Positions 1 to 6,937 of a stretch of DNA of 10,607 nt are shown in pieces. This DNA is from Bryobacterales bacterium (GTDB lineage Bacteria > Acidobacteriota > Terriglobia > Bryobacterales > Bryobacteraceae): assembly GCA_003487005.1 (NCBI GenBank), contig DNFG01000370.1:558-11164 (forward strand), in the 5' to 3' direction. The notes under the pieces were generated by a model. That model searched no databases. It was not told the DNA's origin and saw nothing but the letters and a program-made list of their open reading frames with translations. A program made the position numbers and the translations under genes. Position 1 is the stretch's first letter; each line of letters opens with the position of its first letter.

Positions 1-10
1 TCGAAGCGCC

Positions 11-646
11 ATGCCCGCGCTCCGCTTGCCTGTTGCCCTGATCTTCGTTGTCACAACCATCGCCGCCGCCCAGCCTGCCGCTCCCGAATGGAAACCCCTT
101 TTCGACGGCCGCTCCCTCGACGGTTGGCGCGCCACCCCCTTCGCCGGCGTCGCCACCCCCCGCTTTGAAAATGGCGCCGTCCTCCTGCCCCCCGGCGGCC
201 CCCTCACCGGCATCACCTGGACCGCCGCCTTCCCCGCCACCCACTACGAAATCCGCTTCGAAGCCGCCCGCCTTCGCGGCAACGACTTCTTCGCCAGCAT
301 CACCTTCCCCGCCGGCGGCGACTATTGCACCTGGGTCGCCGGCGGTTGGGGCGGCGACATCGTCGGCCTCTCCAACATCGACGGACAAACCGCCGCCGAC
401 AACGAAACCCGCTCCTATTTCACCTTCGAAAACAAACGCTGGTACCGCTTCCGCCTCCGCGTCACCCCCGCGAACATCTCCGCCTGGATCGATGACGAAC
501 GCGTGATTCACACCGGAATCGCGGGCCGCGAGATCTCTCTGCGGCCCGGCGATATCAAGCTCTCCGCCCCGCTCGGCTTTGCTTCTTTCGCCTCCGAAGG
601 CGCCATCCGCAACGCCGAATTCAGGCTGCTTCCAACGCGCGATTAG
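11..646 (+). CDS. Secreted DUF1080 (3-keto-disaccharide hydrolase-like) protein
   Basis: This 211-residue protein begins with a Sec-type signal peptide: hydrophobic residues 5-20 end in an Ala-Ala-Ala cleavage region before QPAAPEW. The motif PLFDGRSLDGWR (29-40) right after it is the hallmark opening of the DUF1080 family (PF06439), a concanavalin/LamG-like beta-sandwich. The rest fits that fold, with alternating beta-strands and a closing stretch GFASFASEGAIRNAEFRLL. Known for the family: members are named 3-keto-disaccharide hydrolases and are thought to cleave 3-keto-glycosides. The exact substrate here cannot be read from sequence. The ATG at 11 is chosen because it gives a complete signal peptide; only ten bases precede it, so its promoter is outside the window. 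The gene is convergent with the Gfo/Idh/MocA gene and its TAG stop overlaps that gene's stop by 4 bases. Inference: the two exported proteins may act on the same sugars. Confidence 0.85.
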   Translation: MPALRLPVALIFVVTTIAAAQPAAPEWKPLFDGRSLDGWRATPFAGVATPRFENGAVLLPPGGPLTGITWTAAFPATHYEIRFEAARLRGNDFFASITFPAGGDYCTWVAGGWGGDIVGLSNIDGQTAADNETRSYFTFENKRWYRFRLRVTPANISAWIDDERVIHTGIAGREISLRPGDIKLSAPLGFASFASEGAIRNAEFRLLPTRD

Positions 647-2232
647 CCGTCCAGCGTCCAACCCGCGCGGTACTTCCGCTTCAGATAATCGTTCGCTTCC
701 GGCATGTTCGTCACGCGCCCGGTCACCGGATCATAGTCCAGTTTCTTGCCCGCCTGGTGTGCTACCAGACCCAGCAACATCTGCTCGATCATCGTCCCCG
801 AATAATCGAAATCGCAGTGCGTCTTCGTACTCGTGCCGAACTTCAGATCGTTCTTCTGACCCTTACAAGCCGCCAGCCATTCCAGTTGGAACGGATCCAA
901 CCGCCGCGCGCGGCCCTCTTTCGCCGCCTCCAGCACCGTCGGCGCCACGTCGTTGGGCAACCCCAGCGCCGCCGGCACCTTCCCGTTCAGCATCTGGACA
1001 TCCGGGAATCCGCCCGGCTTCGGCGTCGCGTTCGGCATCGCCGTGAAGCCCGGAGGCAGTGACTGCTGTTGCTGCCTCCGCTGCGGCGGACGCGCCGGCG
1101 GCGGCGCCTGCGTCGGATTGCCCGTCCCGTTCACCAGCGTCAGCGTGTCGTTGCTCGCCCGCCGCTTGTAATACGTCAAATCGCCATCATCATTATTCGG
1201 AATCAGCACCCGGCTCGTGAAATCCGCGAAAATGCTCCCCTTCGTCCCTTCGAAAATCGCTCCGTTGCCCACGCGCTCCAGGTTGATATACCCCTTCGGC
1301 GCATCCGGCTTCAGTCCGCCCTGATACCACACCAGCTTCACCGGACCCCGCCAGCTATTGGCCGGATGTTCAAAAATCGCCTTCAGTTTCACCGGACAAA
1401 TATCCGGATGGAACTTGTCGCTCACCTCGAAATCGATGTCCGCGCTCAGCGGTCCGCCCGCGTCGATCGCGTTCCACACGAGGTCCATCGTGTGCGCGCC
1501 CATGTCGCCCATCTGGCCCACGCCGAAGTCCCGGTACATGTTCCAGAACAGGCAGTTCAACCCGTTCGAACCCCCGAAATACTGCGGGCTGTATGGATGA
1601 TACGGCGACGGTCCGATCCACTGCTCGTAGTGGAACCCCGCCGGCGGCTGCCCCTGCGCTTCCGGATACCCCGGCCGCGGCAACTGCCGCGCGTCCCAGC
1701 TATGCACCGTCTTCAATTCCCCGATCGCCCCGTCCAATATCAATTCCCGGATCCGCTCGAAATTCGGATACGCGTGCCGCTGCGTCCCGTGTTGCGTCGC
1801 CACTTTCGACCGCCGCTTCAGATAATTCGCCCGGACCACCCTCGCCTCTTCCACGCTGATCCCAAGCGGTTTCTCGCAAAACACATGCATATCGCGGTTT
1901 AACGCCCAATTCGAAATGAATGCGTGATGATGGTCCGCCGTGCAGATCACCACCGCCTCCACGTCCTTCTGATCCATCAGCCGCCGCCAGTCCGTGTACA
2001 ACTTCGCCTTCGGAAACAGCGGCTGCGCTTCCTTCATCCGCAACTCGTTCACATCGCACAACGCCACCACATTCTCGTTGCGCAGCGTGTCATAGTGCGC
2101 CGTCCCCCGGCCCCACACGCCGATCAGCGCCACATTCAGCCGGTTCGAGGGCGCCGTCTGCCCCCGCAACACCCCGCTCTTCAAAATCGTCAACCCGCCC
2201 GCCGTCGCCTTCAGCAATGCACGTCTTTCCAT
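643..2232 (-). CDS. Tat-exported Gfo/Idh/MocA family oxidoreductase
   Basis: This 529-residue protein is an NAD(P)-dependent sugar or polyol oxidoreductase of the Gfo/Idh/MocA family. The N-terminus ERRALLKATAGG (2-13) is a twin-arginine signal, so the protein is probably exported folded with its cofactor. The Rossmann fold starts at VALIGVWGRG (34-43, GxxGxG at 38-43), and the conserved EKPLG motif (120-124) carries the family's lysine K121. The C-terminal domain includes GDMGAHTMD (242-250), with His247 in the position expected for the catalytic or substrate-binding histidine. An unusual Pro/Gln/Arg-rich stretch (about 371-395) interrupts the C-terminal half. The ATG is supported by an AAAGGAG Shine-Dalgarno (complement of 2239-2245) six bases upstream. 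The substrate is unknown. Family members in similar settings oxidise sugar hydroxyls, which would suit the convergent DUF1080 neighbour. Confidence 0.9.
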   Translation of the reverse strand: MERRALLKATAGGLTILKSGVLRGQTAPSNRLNVALIGVWGRGTAHYDTLRNENVVALCDVNELRMKEAQPLFPKAKLYTDWRRLMDQKDVEAVVICTADHHHAFISNWALNRDMHVFCEKPLGISVEEARVVRANYLKRRSKVATQHGTQRHAYPNFERIRELILDGAIGELKTVHSWDARQLPRPGYPEAQGQPPAGFHYEQWIGPSPYHPYSPQYFGGSNGLNCLFWNMYRDFGVGQMGDMGAHTMDLVWNAIDAGGPLSADIDFEVSDKFHPDICPVKLKAIFEHPANSWRGPVKLVWYQGGLKPDAPKGYINLERVGNGAIFEGTKGSIFADFTSRVLIPNNDDGDLTYYKRRASNDTLTLVNGTGNPTQAPPPARPPQRRQQQQSLPPGFTAMPNATPKPGGFPDVQMLNGKVPAALGLPNDVAPTVLEAAKEGRARRLDPFQLEWLAACKGQKNDLKFGTSTKTHCDFDYSGTMIEQMLLGLVAHQAGKKLDYDPVTGRVTNMPEANDYLKRKYRAGWTLDG

Positions 2233-2296
2233 GACACGCTCCTTTCGGCAAACATCATATCTGATGCGCCATCGTTAAAATGAAAGCCGCCCAACC
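2233..2296. promoter_or_regulatory. Divergent intergenic region with candidate -10 elements
   Basis: This 64-base gap is the only control region between the divergently transcribed Gfo/Idh/MocA and DUF1848 genes. On the minus strand a TATGAT -10-like hexamer (complement of 2254-2259) lies ahead of the AAAGGAG ribosome site (complement of 2239-2245). On the plus strand TAAAAT (2276-2281) could be a -10 for the DUF1848 gene, giving a very short leader. I found no good -35 at 16-18 bases from either. The plus-strand gene also lacks a clear Shine-Dalgarno. The hexamers are seen; their function is inferred. Confidence 0.3.
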
Positions 2297-3157
2297 ATGA
2301 TCATCTCGGCTTCCTACAAGACCGACATCCCCGCCTTCTACCGTGACTGGTTTGACTACCGCCGCCGCTCCGGCTTCTGCCTCGTCCGCAATCCTGTCAC
2401 CGGCATTCCCTTCCGCGTCTCCCTCCTGCCCGAACACGTCGATGGCTACGTCTTCTGGACCAAAAACCTCGCTCCTTTCCGCGACACCCTCCTCGACCTC
2501 CGCCGCGAGCGCCAACCCTTCGTCGTCCAATACACCATCAACGGCTACCCCCGCGAACTCGAACGCGCCGTCACCGATTGGCGCCGCGCCGCCGATCACC
2601 TCCACTGGATCGCCGCCGAATTCGGCCCCCACGCCGCCGTCTGGCGCTACGACACCGTCCTGCTCTCCTCCCTCACTCCCCCCGACTGGCACCGCCACAA
2701 CTTTGAGACCCTCGCCGCCGCCCTCGCCGGAGCCACCAGCGAAGTCGTCCTCAGCTTCGCCCACTTCTACCGCAAGACCCTCCGCAACCTCGACGCCGCC
2801 GCCCGCGCCCAGCACTTCACCTGGCACGACCCCGATCTCCCCGCCAGACAGCAACTCCTCCGCGACTTCACCGCCATCGCCGCCGGCCACGGCCTCGCCG
2901 CCACCGTCTGTGCCCAACCCGAAACCGGCGGCGTCCCCGCCCGCTGCATCGACCCCGCCCGCCTCTCTCTCGTCGCCGGTTATCCCATTCGCGCCCGCCG
3001 CAAAGGCAACCGCCCCGGCTGCGATTGCGCCGAATCCCGTGACATCGGCAGCTATGAATCCTGCCCCCACGGCTGCGTTTACTGCTACGCCGTCGATACC
3101 CCTGCCCGCGCCCGCCGTCACTGGCGCGCCCACGACCCCTCCTCCGAAATCCTCTAA
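2297..3157 (+). CDS. DUF1848 family protein, putative Fe-S / radical-SAM-like
   Basis: This 286-residue protein is recognised as DUF1848 (PF08902) from its opening MIISASYKTDIPAFY, the conserved VDGYVFWTKN (48-57), QYTINGYPRELE (78-89) and VWRYDTVLL (115-123). The length is normal for the family, and there is no signal peptide or membrane segment, so it should be cytoplasmic. Its C-terminus is cysteine-rich: CDC (C242, C244), then C256-x3-C260-x2-C263 in ESCPHGCVYCYA. The latter matches the spacing of the radical-SAM [4Fe-4S] motif, which normally lies near the N-terminus. Known: the family is uncharacterised and this resemblance has been noted for it. A role in Fe-S redox chemistry is plausible but unproven. 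The ATG at 2297 is chosen because the family motif starts exactly there. The gene stands alone, divergent from the Gfo gene, with a hairpin across its stop codon. Confidence 0.85.
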   Translation: MIISASYKTDIPAFYRDWFDYRRRSGFCLVRNPVTGIPFRVSLLPEHVDGYVFWTKNLAPFRDTLLDLRRERQPFVVQYTINGYPRELERAVTDWRRAADHLHWIAAEFGPHAAVWRYDTVLLSSLTPPDWHRHNFETLAAALAGATSEVVLSFAHFYRKTLRNLDAAARAQHFTWHDPDLPARQQLLRDFTAIAAGHGLAATVCAQPETGGVPARCIDPARLSLVAGYPIRARRKGNRPGCDCAESRDIGSYESCPHGCVYCYAVDTPARARRHWRAHDPSSEIL

Positions 3158-3169
3158 AATGGAGGGTTT
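3147..3169 (+). terminator. Weak terminator-like hairpin at DUF1848 stop
   Basis: The arms AAATCCTC (3147-3154) and GAGGGTTT (3162-3169) pair over eight positions, one of them a T-G wobble, around a seven-base loop that holds the TAA stop. A short T-rich stretch (TTTTCTTACTTT, 3167-3178) follows. The stem is AT-rich at its base and modest for so GC-rich a genome. It could act as a weak intrinsic terminator for the DUF1848 gene. The TAAAAT in its loop could instead be a -10 for the peptidase gene downstream. Confidence 0.35.
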
Positions 3170-3199
3170 TCTTACTTTGGACGAAAGGGCCTCCCCGCC

Positions 3200-5836
3200 A
3201 TGTCTCGATTTGGTTTGATCTTCCTCCTCGCCGCCGCTGTCTCTCTGCCGGCCGCCGAAAAATGGACCCCCGAAGATGTCCTCCACCAGGAAAGCGCCGC
3301 CGCGCTCGACCTCAGCCGCGACGGCCGCCTCGCCGTCTACACCCGCTCCAAAATCGACCGCGAGAAGGGCGTCTCCGTCTCCAATATCTTCCTCAAACAC
3401 ATCGCCGACGACTTCGAAATCGCTCTCACCCGTGGCAGCGACGGCGCTTCCTCCCCCAGGTTCTCCCCCGATTCCAAGCGCGTCGCCTTCCTCACGTCGC
3501 GCAAAGCGCCCGGCGCTCCCGCCGCCTCCGGTGATGCCGGCGCGGGCGGAGGCTCTCAGGTCTGGCTCATCGACGTCCGCGGCGGTGAACCCTGGGCCCT
3601 CACCAAACTCGAGAAAGGCGTCCGCGCCTTCGACTGGCTGGATGACAATACCCTCCTCCTCGTCGCCGCCGAGGACTCCTCTCTCTTCGAACTCAAGAAC
3701 AAGGAACGCAAGGACGCCACCAACGTCCTCGACGACGAAGACCACGCCTCCCCCGTCCGCCTCTTCAAGTTCGAAATCAAAGGCTCCAAAGTCACCCGCC
3801 TGACCACCAACTCCGACCGGATCACCAACGTCACCGTCTCCCCCGACGGCGCCTGGGCCGTCACCAACCACAACCGCTCCCTCGCCGAAACCTTCAACCA
3901 GAAGATTAAACCCGTCACCTTCCTCCACGACCTCAAAAAGGGAACCAGCCTCCAACTCTTCGCCGGCACCAAACTCCAGGCCCGCAACTTCAACTTCACC
4001 CGCGACTCCAAAGGCTTCTACTTCATGGCCCCCTTCAGCAGCCATGACTACCTCTACAACGCCTCCGTCACACGGATGTACTACTACGACCTCGCCTCCG
4101 CCCGGCACTCGGAAGTCCCCCTCGATTGGGAACGCGGCGCAGGATTCAGCTACGACATCACCGAAGACGGCTTCGTCGCCATCCTCCTCGACGGCGCCCG
4201 CAATCGCGTTGCCCGCTTCACCCGTTCCGGCGACTCCTGGACCCGCTCCTGGCTCGATGGCGAACACGCCCGCAATATCTTCTCCGTCACTACCTCTTTT
4301 GACGGAAAATCCCTCGTCTATAACTACACCACCGCCTCCACTCCCGCCGTCTGGATGCGCGCCTCCCTCGACGTCGCCAGGATCGCCGATCCCAAACCAT
4401 TCGTTAAAACCAATACCGGCTGGGCCAAAAAGAACATCTCCAAAACCGAAGTCATCACCTGGACCGGCGCTCTCGACGAGGAGATCGAAGGCATCCTCTA
4501 TTACCCCCACAATTACGAAGCTGGGAAGAAATATCCCCTCGTCGTGATGATCCACGGCGGCCCCCACGGCCACGACGCCGATGCTTTCCGCGAAAGCTGG
4601 GGCTACCCCCACCAGTTAATGGCCCAGCGCGGCGCATTCATCCTCAAACCGAACTACCACGGCTCCTCCGGCTACGGCCTCAAATTCGGGGAATCCATCT
4701 CCGGCGGAAAATACAATGACCTCGAATGGATCGACGTCGAAAAAGGCGTCGATCACCTGATCGCCAAGGGCCTCATCGATCCCAAAATGCTCGGCGTCAT
4801 GGGCTGGTCCAACGGCTCCATTATCACCATCGAACTCACCACCCGCACCAACCGCTACAAAGCCGCCGGCGCGGGCGCGGGCAACGTCAACTGGATCAGC
4901 GACTGGGGCAACGCCGTCTTCGGCGACTCCTTCGACAGCTACTACCTCGGCACCACTCCGATGGATAACCCCGATCTCTACGTCCGCAAATCCCCCCTCT
5001 TCCGGATGGATAAAGTCACCACGCCCACCATCATCTTCTTCGGCACCGAAGACAAACAGGTGCCCACCGAACAGGGCTGGCAGCATTACCGCGCCCTCCA
5101 GCATTACGGCAAAACCGACGTCAAATTCCTCCTCTTTCCCGGAGAAGCCCACGGTCTCCGCCGCGTCGCTTTCCAGCAGCGCAAACTCGAGGAAGAACTC
5201 CGCTGGTTCGATAAACACCTCTTCGGCACCCTGAAAGACGACAACGAAGCGCTCAAAAAGGAATCCGCCCTCGCCGCCGTCATCAAAGTTCAGAAACTGA
5301 ACGACGTTCCCGAAGTCGCCGAACGCGCCACCTTCCACCTCGGCCGCTTTGAAGTTACCCGCGATCAATTCAAAGCCTTCGACTCCTCCTACCAATTCCC
5401 CGCGGGCACCGGACATTACCCCGCCAACGGCATCTCCTTCGAAAAAGCAAAAGCCTACTGCGAATGGCTCTCGAAGAAAACCGGCCAGAAATTCCGCCTC
5501 GGCACCGAAGAGGAACTCGGCTCCCTGCTCGCCGCCGCCCGCACCGAAAACACCCTCGACGCCTGGGCCGGCTACACCGTCAACCCCGACGACGCCGGAC
5601 GCCTCGCCTCCCTCCTCGATGGCCTCGCCCCCGGCGCCCTCCTCAAACCCGTCGGCTCGAACCCCGGCAAAGGCGACGACCCCGTGTATGACCTCGGCGG
5701 CAATGTCGCCGAATGGGTCGTCACCAAAGACGGCCACGGCAAAGTCCTCGGTGGCTCCGCCGACCGCCCCGTCGACCCCAAAGCCCAGGGCCAACCCCGC
5801 CCCGAGTACATCGGCTTCCGCGTCGTCCGCGAATAG
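3200..5836 (+). CDS. Exported S9 prolyl-oligopeptidase with C-terminal SUMF1 domain
   Basis: This 878-residue protein starts with a Sec signal peptide (hydrophobic 4-18, cleavage near PAA/E). Residues about 25-400 look like the S9 beta-propeller, with repeated blades such as SPRFSPDSKRVAFL and VTVSPDGAWAV. Residues about 425-675 form the alpha/beta-hydrolase domain: oxyanion motif HGGPHG (452-457), NYHGSSGYG (485-493), nucleophile Ser537 in GWSNGS, Asp618 in GTEDKQVP and His651 in GEAHGL. The triad appears complete, so serine peptidase activity is expected outside the cytoplasm. From about 705 to 878 an extra domain matches SUMF1/FGE-sulfatase: FEVTRDQFKAF, ISFEKAKAYCEWLSKKTG (745-762), YDLGGNVAEWV (830-840) and the closing IGFRVVRE. 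It has no cysteine after C754, so the redox cysteine pair of true formylglycine-generating enzymes is absent and the domain is probably structural or ligand-binding. AAAGGG lies about ten bases before the ATG. The gene is monocistronic or the first before hypA. Confidence 0.88.
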   Translation: MSRFGLIFLLAAAVSLPAAEKWTPEDVLHQESAAALDLSRDGRLAVYTRSKIDREKGVSVSNIFLKHIADDFEIALTRGSDGASSPRFSPDSKRVAFLTSRKAPGAPAASGDAGAGGGSQVWLIDVRGGEPWALTKLEKGVRAFDWLDDNTLLLVAAEDSSLFELKNKERKDATNVLDDEDHASPVRLFKFEIKGSKVTRLTTNSDRITNVTVSPDGAWAVTNHNRSLAETFNQKIKPVTFLHDLKKGTSLQLFAGTKLQARNFNFTRDSKGFYFMAPFSSHDYLYNASVTRMYYYDLASARHSEVPLDWERGAGFSYDITEDGFVAILLDGARNRVARFTRSGDSWTRSWLDGEHARNIFSVTTSFDGKSLVYNYTTASTPAVWMRASLDVARIADPKPFVKTNTGWAKKNISKTEVITWTGALDEEIEGILYYPHNYEAGKKYPLVVMIHGGPHGHDADAFRESWGYPHQLMAQRGAFILKPNYHGSSGYGLKFGESISGGKYNDLEWIDVEKGVDHLIAKGLIDPKMLGVMGWSNGSIITIELTTRTNRYKAAGAGAGNVNWISDWGNAVFGDSFDSYYLGTTPMDNPDLYVRKSPLFRMDKVTTPTIIFFGTEDKQVPTEQGWQHYRALQHYGKTDVKFLLFPGEAHGLRRVAFQQRKLEEELRWFDKHLFGTLKDDNEALKKESALAAVIKVQKLNDVPEVAERATFHLGRFEVTRDQFKAFDSSYQFPAGTGHYPANGISFEKAKAYCEWLSKKTGQKFRLGTEEELGSLLAAARTENTLDAWAGYTVNPDDAGRLASLLDGLAPGALLKPVGSNPGKGDDPVYDLGGNVAEWVVTKDGHGKVLGGSADRPVDPKAQGQPRPEYIGFRVVRE

Positions 5837-5876
5837 CCCCGCTCATGCCGCCTCCACCGGCCCCGATTGTGTACAA

Positions 5877-5896
5877 ATCAGGTCTGAAAACCTGAT
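5877..5896. repeat. Inverted repeat, candidate operator of the hyp operon
   Basis: ATCAGGT (5877-5883) and ACCTGAT (5890-5896) form a perfect 7-bp inverted repeat with a six-base spacer (CTGAAA). It fills the promoter spacer and touches the first base of the -10 hexamer, a position at which a bound dimer would block RNA polymerase. No T-tract follows, which argues against a terminator for the upstream peptidase gene. I do not recognise the motif as that of a named regulator. It does not match the FNR consensus (TTGAT-N4-ATCAA) or NikR half-sites (GTATGA/TCATAC). Confidence 0.5.
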
Positions 5897-5901
5897 ATGA
5901 T
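5893..5901 (+). promoter_or_regulatory. Extended -10 promoter upstream of hypA
   Basis: TGATATGAT combines a TGn extension with the hexamer TATGAT (5896-5901; five of six match TATAAT). Transcription would start near 5908, giving a leader of about 29 bases before the hypA ATG. No good -35 is present at 16-18 bases upstream (best TACAAA, 3 of 6), as is common for extended -10 promoters. It overlaps the inverted repeat and is the only clear promoter for the five hyp genes. Confidence 0.45.
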
Positions 5902-5936
5902 CACGGCAGCACAACGGGGCCGGCAGGCAGCACTTC

Positions 5937-6287
5937 ATGCACGAAACTGGAATAGCCGCTGAAATCCTCGACATCGCTGAACGCGAAGCCGCCCGCCGTG
6001 GCGCCGCCTCCATCGCCGCCATCTCCATCCAGGTCGGCGACCTCTCCGGCGTCGTCGCCGAAGCCCTCGAATTCGCCTTCGAAGCCCTCGCCGCCGGCAC
6101 CCCCGCCGCCGGCACCCGCCTCAATATCCAGAAGATCCCCGTCCGCGCCCGCTGCCCCCATTGCCGCTCCGAAGTGCTCCCCGGCCACGATCTCGTCCTC
6201 TGGTGCCCCGACTGCGGCCTCCCCCTCGACGTGATCGCCGGACGCGAACTCCAGGTCCAGTCCCTCGAACTCGTGGAGGCACAATGA
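5937..6287 (+). CDS. hypA: HypA, nickel metallochaperone for [NiFe]-hydrogenase
   Basis: HypA is a small cytoplasmic nickel chaperone that works with HypB to insert nickel into the large subunit of [NiFe]-hydrogenase after the iron centre is built. The 116-residue length is typical. The N-terminus MHETGIA supplies the His2-Glu3 nickel ligands, which fixes the ATG at 5937. The zinc site is complete: C73-x2-C76 (CPHC) and C90-x2-C93 (CPDC). The central QVGDLSGVVAEALEFAFE is the usual HypA/HybF core. No strong Shine-Dalgarno precedes the ATG. It is the first gene of the operon, about 29 bases downstream of the predicted transcription start. Its TGA overlaps the hypB ATG as ATGA, which suggests translational coupling. 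Confidence 0.96.
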   Translation: MHETGIAAEILDIAEREAARRGAASIAAISIQVGDLSGVVAEALEFAFEALAAGTPAAGTRLNIQKIPVRARCPHCRSEVLPGHDLVLWCPDCGLPLDVIAGRELQVQSLELVEAQ

Positions 6288-6934
6288 GCGAAAAAGTCGT
6301 CCTCGAAACCCCCGTTCTGCGCAAAAATGACGAACTTGCGGCCCAAAATCGCGCCTGGTTCGCCGCCCGCCGTTGCACCGTCCTCAATCTGATGTCCGCC
6401 CCCGGCGCCGGTAAGACCACCCTCCTCGAAAAGACCCTCCCCCGTCTCGCCGCCCGCCGCCGCTGTGCCGTCATCGAAGGCGACCTCCAGACCGACCTCG
6501 ACGCCGCCCGCATTCGCGCCACCGGCATCGCCGCCCACCAGATCAATGTCAACTCCTGCCACCTCGACGCGCGGATGATCGCCGAAGCCGCCCTCCGTCT
6601 CGAATCCGAAAGCCCGGACCTCCTCTTCATCGAAAACATCGGCAACCTCGTCTGCCCCGCCGCCTACGATCTCGGTGAACACTGGCGCGTCACCGTCTTT
6701 AGCGCCGCCGAAGGCGCCGATAAACCCCGCAAATACCCCCGGATGTTCCACCAAAGCGACGCCATCGTCCTCAACAAGATCGATCTGGCCCCTTACTGCG
6801 ACGTCTCCCTCGACGAACTCCTCGAAAGCGTGCGCGCCGTCAGCCCCCACGCCGCCGTTTTTCCCCTTTCCAGCCGTTCCGGCGAGGGCCTCGAACCCTG
6901 GATCGAGTGGGTCGCCGCCCGGGAGGTCCGCTAA
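6284..6934 (+). CDS. hypB: HypB, GTPase for hydrogenase nickel insertion
   Basis: HypB is the SIMIBI-class GTPase that hands nickel on with HypA. The chosen ATG at 6284 gives 216 residues; the frame is open further upstream, but that part lies inside hypA. GGAGG (6275-6279) sits four bases before the ATG and the preceding stop overlaps it. Visible motifs are the P-loop SAPGAGKTT (38-46), IEGDLQTDLDA (64-74), switch FIENIGNLVCP (115-125) and guanine-binding NKID (164-167). The G-domain metal ligands Cys92-His93 (CHLDA) and Cys124 are kept. The N-terminus lacks both the E. coli-type CXXCGC motif and a histidine-rich nickel-storage stretch. The loop before CHLDA (QINVNS) looks one residue shorter than the common QINTGKG form. 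Otherwise it should be fully functional. Confidence 0.96.
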   Translation: MSEKVVLETPVLRKNDELAAQNRAWFAARRCTVLNLMSAPGAGKTTLLEKTLPRLAARRRCAVIEGDLQTDLDAARIRATGIAAHQINVNSCHLDARMIAEAALRLESESPDLLFIENIGNLVCPAAYDLGEHWRVTVFSAAEGADKPRKYPRMFHQSDAIVLNKIDLAPYCDVSLDELLESVRAVSPHAAVFPLSSRSGEGLEPWIEWVAAREVR

Positions 6935-6937
6935 GCC

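Noticed and set aside
1069..1902. A 277-codon plus-strand frame opposite the Gfo/Idh/MocA gene
   Set aside because: It is an Arg/Pro/His-rich shadow, whereas the minus-strand frame has Rossmann and EKP motifs, a Tat signal and a good ribosome site.
2255..4612. A 785-codon open frame on the minus strand across the DUF1848 and S9 genes
   Set aside because: Its product is a Gly/Val/Glu/Ala-rich low-complexity string with no recognisable domain. It is the mirror of C-ending codons in two well-supported plus-strand genes.
5877..5896. Inverted repeat as an intrinsic terminator of the S9 gene
   Set aside because: No T-tract follows and the repeat overlaps an extended -10, so an operator role is the better reading.
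5893..5903. FNR/CRP-type site (TGAT-ATG-ATCA)
   Set aside because: The spacer is three bases instead of the four required by the FNR consensus, and the flanking bases do not match.
6161..6283. A 41-residue N-terminal extension of HypB
   Set aside because: It is Arg/Pro-rich sequence overlapping hypA without a ribosome site. The ATG at 6284 has GGAGG upstream and gives a normal HypB length.
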